A stretch of DNA of 34,306 nt from an uncultured Parvularculaceae bacterium (GTDB lineage: Bacteria; Pseudomonadota; Alphaproteobacteria; Caulobacterales; Parvularculaceae). Below the pieces are notes generated by a model. The model saw nothing but the letters and a program-made list of their open reading frames with translations, searched no databases and was not told where the DNA came from. Shown piece after piece: positions 33,850-34,306 of this stretch. The translations under genes were made by a program, and so were the position numbers. The number at the start of each line of letters is the position of its first letter. The stretch's first letter is position 1. The stretch covers positions 1 to 34,306 of the forward strand of contig CALLVA010000184.1 in the NCBI GenBank assembly GCA_938010655.1, read 5' to 3'.

Positions 33850-34306
33850 AGAAGTCACTTCTCTCGAGCCTGTTTCTAGGGGCAAGTCTTTGCCTCGGTG
33901 CCCAAGCGCCACTGGCCGGCATGATGCCCGCTTATGCGCAGACGGGCGGCTTGAATTATCAGCAAGCAGATTTGCGACAAGTGATAAAAGATGTGTCTGT
34001 TCGTACGGGGCGGTCTTTTGTGATCGGACCTAATATTCAGCAAACCATCACCATTTATTCGCCCGAACAGGCAACACTGACCCCCGACGAAACATGGGAA
34101 ATGTTTCTGGCGGCTTTGCAAGTTAGCAATCTCGCGGCTGTGCCTATTGGGCCGAATGAATATAAAATTATTCTGAATGATAAAGCCACGCGCGAAGGCG
34201 GCTCTGGCTTTGGCAATGCGGCAGGCGGCGAATATGTCGTTCGCGTTGTCTCCCTGACTTATGTGGACTCGCGCCAAGCGGCTAATTCTTTGAAGGCGTT
34301 GGTTTC
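33846..34306 (+). CDS. gspD: Type II secretion secretin GspD, N-terminal part
   Basis: The first ~153 residues of the outer-membrane secretin; the frame stays open past the right edge. After a signal peptide (MKKSLLSSLFLGASLCLG, likely cleaved near AYAQTGG) comes the N0 domain (LNYQQADLRQVIKDVSVRTG, FVIGPNIQQTITI, WEMFLAALQVSNL) and the beginning of N1 (YVVRVVSLTYVDSRQAANSL). Start overlaps gspC by 4 bp, giving coupled translation. The pore domain and the rest of the operon lie outside the window. Confidence 0.93.
   Translation, partial: MKKSLLSSLFLGASLCLGAQAPLAGMMPAYAQTGGLNYQQADLRQVIKDVSVRTGRSFVIGPNIQQTITIYSPEQATLTPDETWEMFLAALQVSNLAAVPIGPNEYKIILNDKATREGGSGFGNAAGGEYVVRVVSLTYVDSRQAANSLKALV

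Overview
The window looks like chromosomal DNA of an aerobic, Gram-negative alphaproteobacterium. Supporting signs are the radC/map neighbourhood, a type II secretion locus, outer-membrane lipoproteins, an RND pump with its own outer-membrane channel, and a tRNA-Phe of alphaproteobacterial type. Base composition is moderate and visibly more A+T-rich in the first ~12.6 kb than later. The species cannot be named from this sequence. I see no transposase, integrase, CRISPR array or rRNA.

Region 1 (1-12.6 kb) is a surface-polysaccharide cluster. It holds the end of a Wzz/GumC-type co-polymerase, a Wzy/ligase-like membrane protein, a single-polypeptide fusion of a WecG/TagA glycosyltransferase with a polyprenyl-phosphate sugar transferase, a Wzx-type flippase, two tandem GT2 glycosyltransferases, a GT4 glycosyltransferase and an unrecognised 235-aa protein. 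Between the polymerase-like gene and the fusion transferase sits a compact sensory operon: a stand-alone H-NOX haem protein, a soluble hybrid histidine kinase (HisKA-HATPase-REC-HPt) and an NtrC-type sigma-54 activator. The H-NOX keeps the proximal His and YxSxR motif but has Leu where O2-binding H-NOX proteins have the distal Tyr, so NO is the likely ligand. The simplest reading is NO control of exopolysaccharide or biofilm genes through sigma-54. A weak -24/-12 element with paired upstream repeats lies before the flippase operon.

Region 2 (12.6-18.3 kb, minus strand) is a complete tripartite RND efflux operon, transcribed in the order outer-membrane factor, adaptor, pump, with a perfect inverted repeat just upstream. 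A tRNA-Phe(GAA) gene follows.

Region 3 (18.9-30.4 kb) is mostly housekeeping. It includes a tightly overlapping operon queF / cyclophilin lipoprotein / Nudix hydrolase / cysE, a GMC oxidoreductase, radC and map, a DUF885 lipoprotein, a coupled JmjC-like oxygenase/GNAT pair, and an HI0933-family flavoprotein.

Region 4 (30.4-34.3 kb) begins with a 462-bp gap between convergent genes. The gap carries a strongly structured element, including a three-way junction without unpaired junction bases and several G.U pairs that only work on the plus strand. It is a candidate free-standing structured RNA that I cannot assign to a known class. After it come a nitronate monooxygenase, a prepilin peptidase (minus strand) and the divergent start of a type II secretion operon (gspC, then gspD running off the window).
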